A stretch of 23,922 nucleotides of DNA. Source: an uncultured Oscillospiraceae bacterium (GTDB lineage Bacteria > Bacillota > Clostridia > Oscillospirales > Oscillospiraceae). Shown piece by piece: positions 22,752-23,922 of the stretch. Positions within the stretch are counted from its first letter, which is position 1, and each line of letters begins with the position of its first letter. Location: positions 1-23,922 of the forward strand of contig CAAGBT010000079.1 in assembly GCA_900768135.1 (NCBI GenBank), written 5' to 3'. The notes under the pieces are model-generated. The model saw nothing but the letters and a program-made list of their open reading frames with translations. It did not search any database and was not told the origin of the DNA. Both the position numbers and the translations under genes were made by a program.

Positions 22752-23922
22752 TTACAGATCGTCGCGGTTGACGGGGCAGGACATACAGCGCGGACCGCCG
22801 CGTCCGCGGGACAGCTCGGCCGAGGGCATGGTCAGCACGTTCAGCCCGTGCTTGACGAGCAAATCGTTGGTGACATAGTTGCGGTCGTAGGTCACGACCG
22901 TTCCCGGACGGATGCAGAGTGTGTTCGAGCCGTCGTTCCACTGCTCGCGCTGCGCCGCCAGCAGGTCGCCGCCGCCGCAGCGGATCAGATCGACCGCGGG
23001 AAGCTTCAGCTCGAGGGCAAGGATCTTCTCCAGCTCATCCTTAACGGCGTTGAACTTCAGCTCGCCGTGTTCATCGAGCATCATCTCGTAAACGCCGAGA
23101 GGGCCTTCGATCTCGGGGTGGATGGTGAACTTGTCGTAATCGACCATCGTGAACACGGTGTCGAGATGCATGAACGCGCGGGTCTCGGGGATATCGAAGG
23201 CCAGCACCTTCTTGAAGCCGGAGTTCTGCAGCAGGTTGCGCGCAAAGTTCTCCGCTCCGGACACGGTTGTGCGCTCGGAAAGGCCGACCGCCACGATATC
23301 CTTGGAAAGCACCAGCACGTCGCCGCCCTCAATGGAGTAGCTGTCGGACAGGTCGTACCACATCTTGTTCTCAGAGGTGGCAAAGTCCCGGTTGTAAAGG
23401 AACATATACTTGAGCAGCAGGCTCTCGCGTTTGCGGGCGGGCGTGTGCATCCGGTGGATATTGATGCCCTCGCCGACGCAGGCGCCCGGGTCGCGGGTGA
23501 AGTAAAGGTTGGGCATGGGGTCGGAAACAAACGGATAATCGTCGTCCACCAGATCCATCAGGGAGGTGGCTTCCTTGGTGGCAACCTCGCTGCGCTTGAT
23601 GCCCGCAATGAGCTTTGTGACCATCTGCTTGGGCGGCATATCGAGCAGCAGGCTCGTCATGGCGGCGCGCAGGCCCTTGGCGTGGATCTTGCTGATATTG
23701 AGAAAATCATTGACCAGCTGGATCTGACGGGCGGGGTCAGCGATCGCCTTGGCGACCTCATCGACGTAGTACACGACCTCAACGCCATTGTCGCGCAGGA
23801 GCTGGGCAAAGTAATCATGCTCCTCCTGCGCGATCTTGAGGTAAGGGATATCGTCGAAGAGGAGGCGGCCGAGGGTCGCGGGGGTCAGCGCCTCAAGCTC
23901 CTCGCCGGGGCGGTGCAGCAGC
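22752..23922 (-). CDS. arcA: Arginine deiminase (5' end beyond window edge)
   Basis: Converts arginine to citrulline and ammonia, the first step of the arginine deiminase pathway. The frame stays open from the stop at 22752 to the right edge, giving 389 visible residues; the visible part starts LLHRPGEELEALTP, so probably only about 15-20 residues are missing. The guanidine-modifying fold motifs are present: LLFDDIPYLKIAQEEHDYF, FTRDPGACVGEGI, IEGGDVLVLS, HLDTVFTMVD and the C-terminal GGPRCMSCP. The first Cys of that block (codon 22785-22787) is the expected catalytic nucleophile. An in-frame GTG near 23774 is internal and is not the start. The gene lies upstream of argR on the same strand; argF follows convergently. 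Confidence 0.95.
   Translation of the reverse strand, partial: LLHRPGEELEALTPATLGRLLFDDIPYLKIAQEEHDYFAQLLRDNGVEVVYYVDEVAKAIADPARQIQLVNDFLNISKIHAKGLRAAMTSLLLDMPPKQMVTKLIAGIKRSEVATKEATSLMDLVDDDYPFVSDPMPNLYFTRDPGACVGEGINIHRMHTPARKRESLLLKYMFLYNRDFATSENKMWYDLSDSYSIEGGDVLVLSKDIVAVGLSERTTVSGAENFARNLLQNSGFKKVLAFDIPETRAFMHLDTVFTMVDYDKFTIHPEIEGPLGVYEMMLDEHGELKFNAVKDELEKILALELKLPAVDLIRCGGGDLLAAQREQWNDGSNTLCIRPGTVVTYDRNYVTNDLLVKHGLNVLTMPSAELSRGRGGPRCMSCPVNRDDL

Noticed and set aside
23081..23774. GTG near 23774 as the start of arginine deiminase
   Set aside because: The frame continues open to the right edge and encodes the conserved family N-terminal region, so this codon is internal.
1..23922. CRISPR array, complete insertion sequence, tRNA or rRNA
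   Set aside because: No regularly spaced repeats, no transposase with terminal repeats, and no RNA gene recognised on either strand.

Overview
The window (about 24 kb, GC-rich outside its first ~250 bases) looks like a chromosomal stretch from a high-GC, Gram-positive, probably spore-forming anaerobe of the Clostridia, perhaps Oscillospiraceae-like. The reasons are strong AGGAGG-type ribosome sites, short lipoprotein signals on the binding proteins, a LysM + GH18 protein of the spore cortex-lytic type, a CIRCE operator, and an arginine deiminase pathway with ArgR. The taxonomic assignment is inference; there is no rRNA or tRNA in the window.

Layout. 1-250: the 3' end of a tyrosine recombinase and short repeats, i.e. 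the edge of an integrated element that abuts the housekeeping gene ychF (254-1363). 1488-3602 (minus): a LysM/GH18 hydrolase and a ZIP metal transporter. 3721-5610 (minus): htpG with a CIRCE element upstream. 5829-6227: a separate small transcription unit with a consensus promoter, an 86-aa hydrophobic protein and a terminator, directly ahead of a complete branched-chain amino acid (Liv-type) ABC transporter operon (6275-11171). 11360-13653: a tight three-gene cassette of a CrtO-like acyltransferase, an MGDG-synthase/UgtP-like glycosyltransferase and a PAP2 phosphatase, which together suggest a membrane glycolipid route. 13950-16397: a polar amino acid ABC transporter with a consensus promoter and two ARG-box-like sites. 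16458-18200 (minus): argS. 18338-19570 (minus): an MFS permease. 19671-20810 (minus): an XRE-HTH/TPR regulator divergent from argF (21055-22050). 22194-22652 (minus): argR. 22752 to the right edge (minus): arcA, lacking only its N-terminus.

How it fits together. The right half is centred on arginine: a possible ArgR-controlled importer, arginyl-tRNA synthetase, ornithine carbamoyltransferase, the arginine repressor and arginine deiminase. Carbamate kinase and an arginine/ornithine antiporter are not in the window. The left half combines general housekeeping and stress genes with branched-chain amino acid uptake. Almost every unit is closed by a clear intrinsic terminator, so operon limits can be read with fair confidence. 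No CRISPR array, complete insertion sequence, tRNA, rRNA or recognised riboswitch was seen. No stretch over 300 bases lacks a gene or a described regulatory region.
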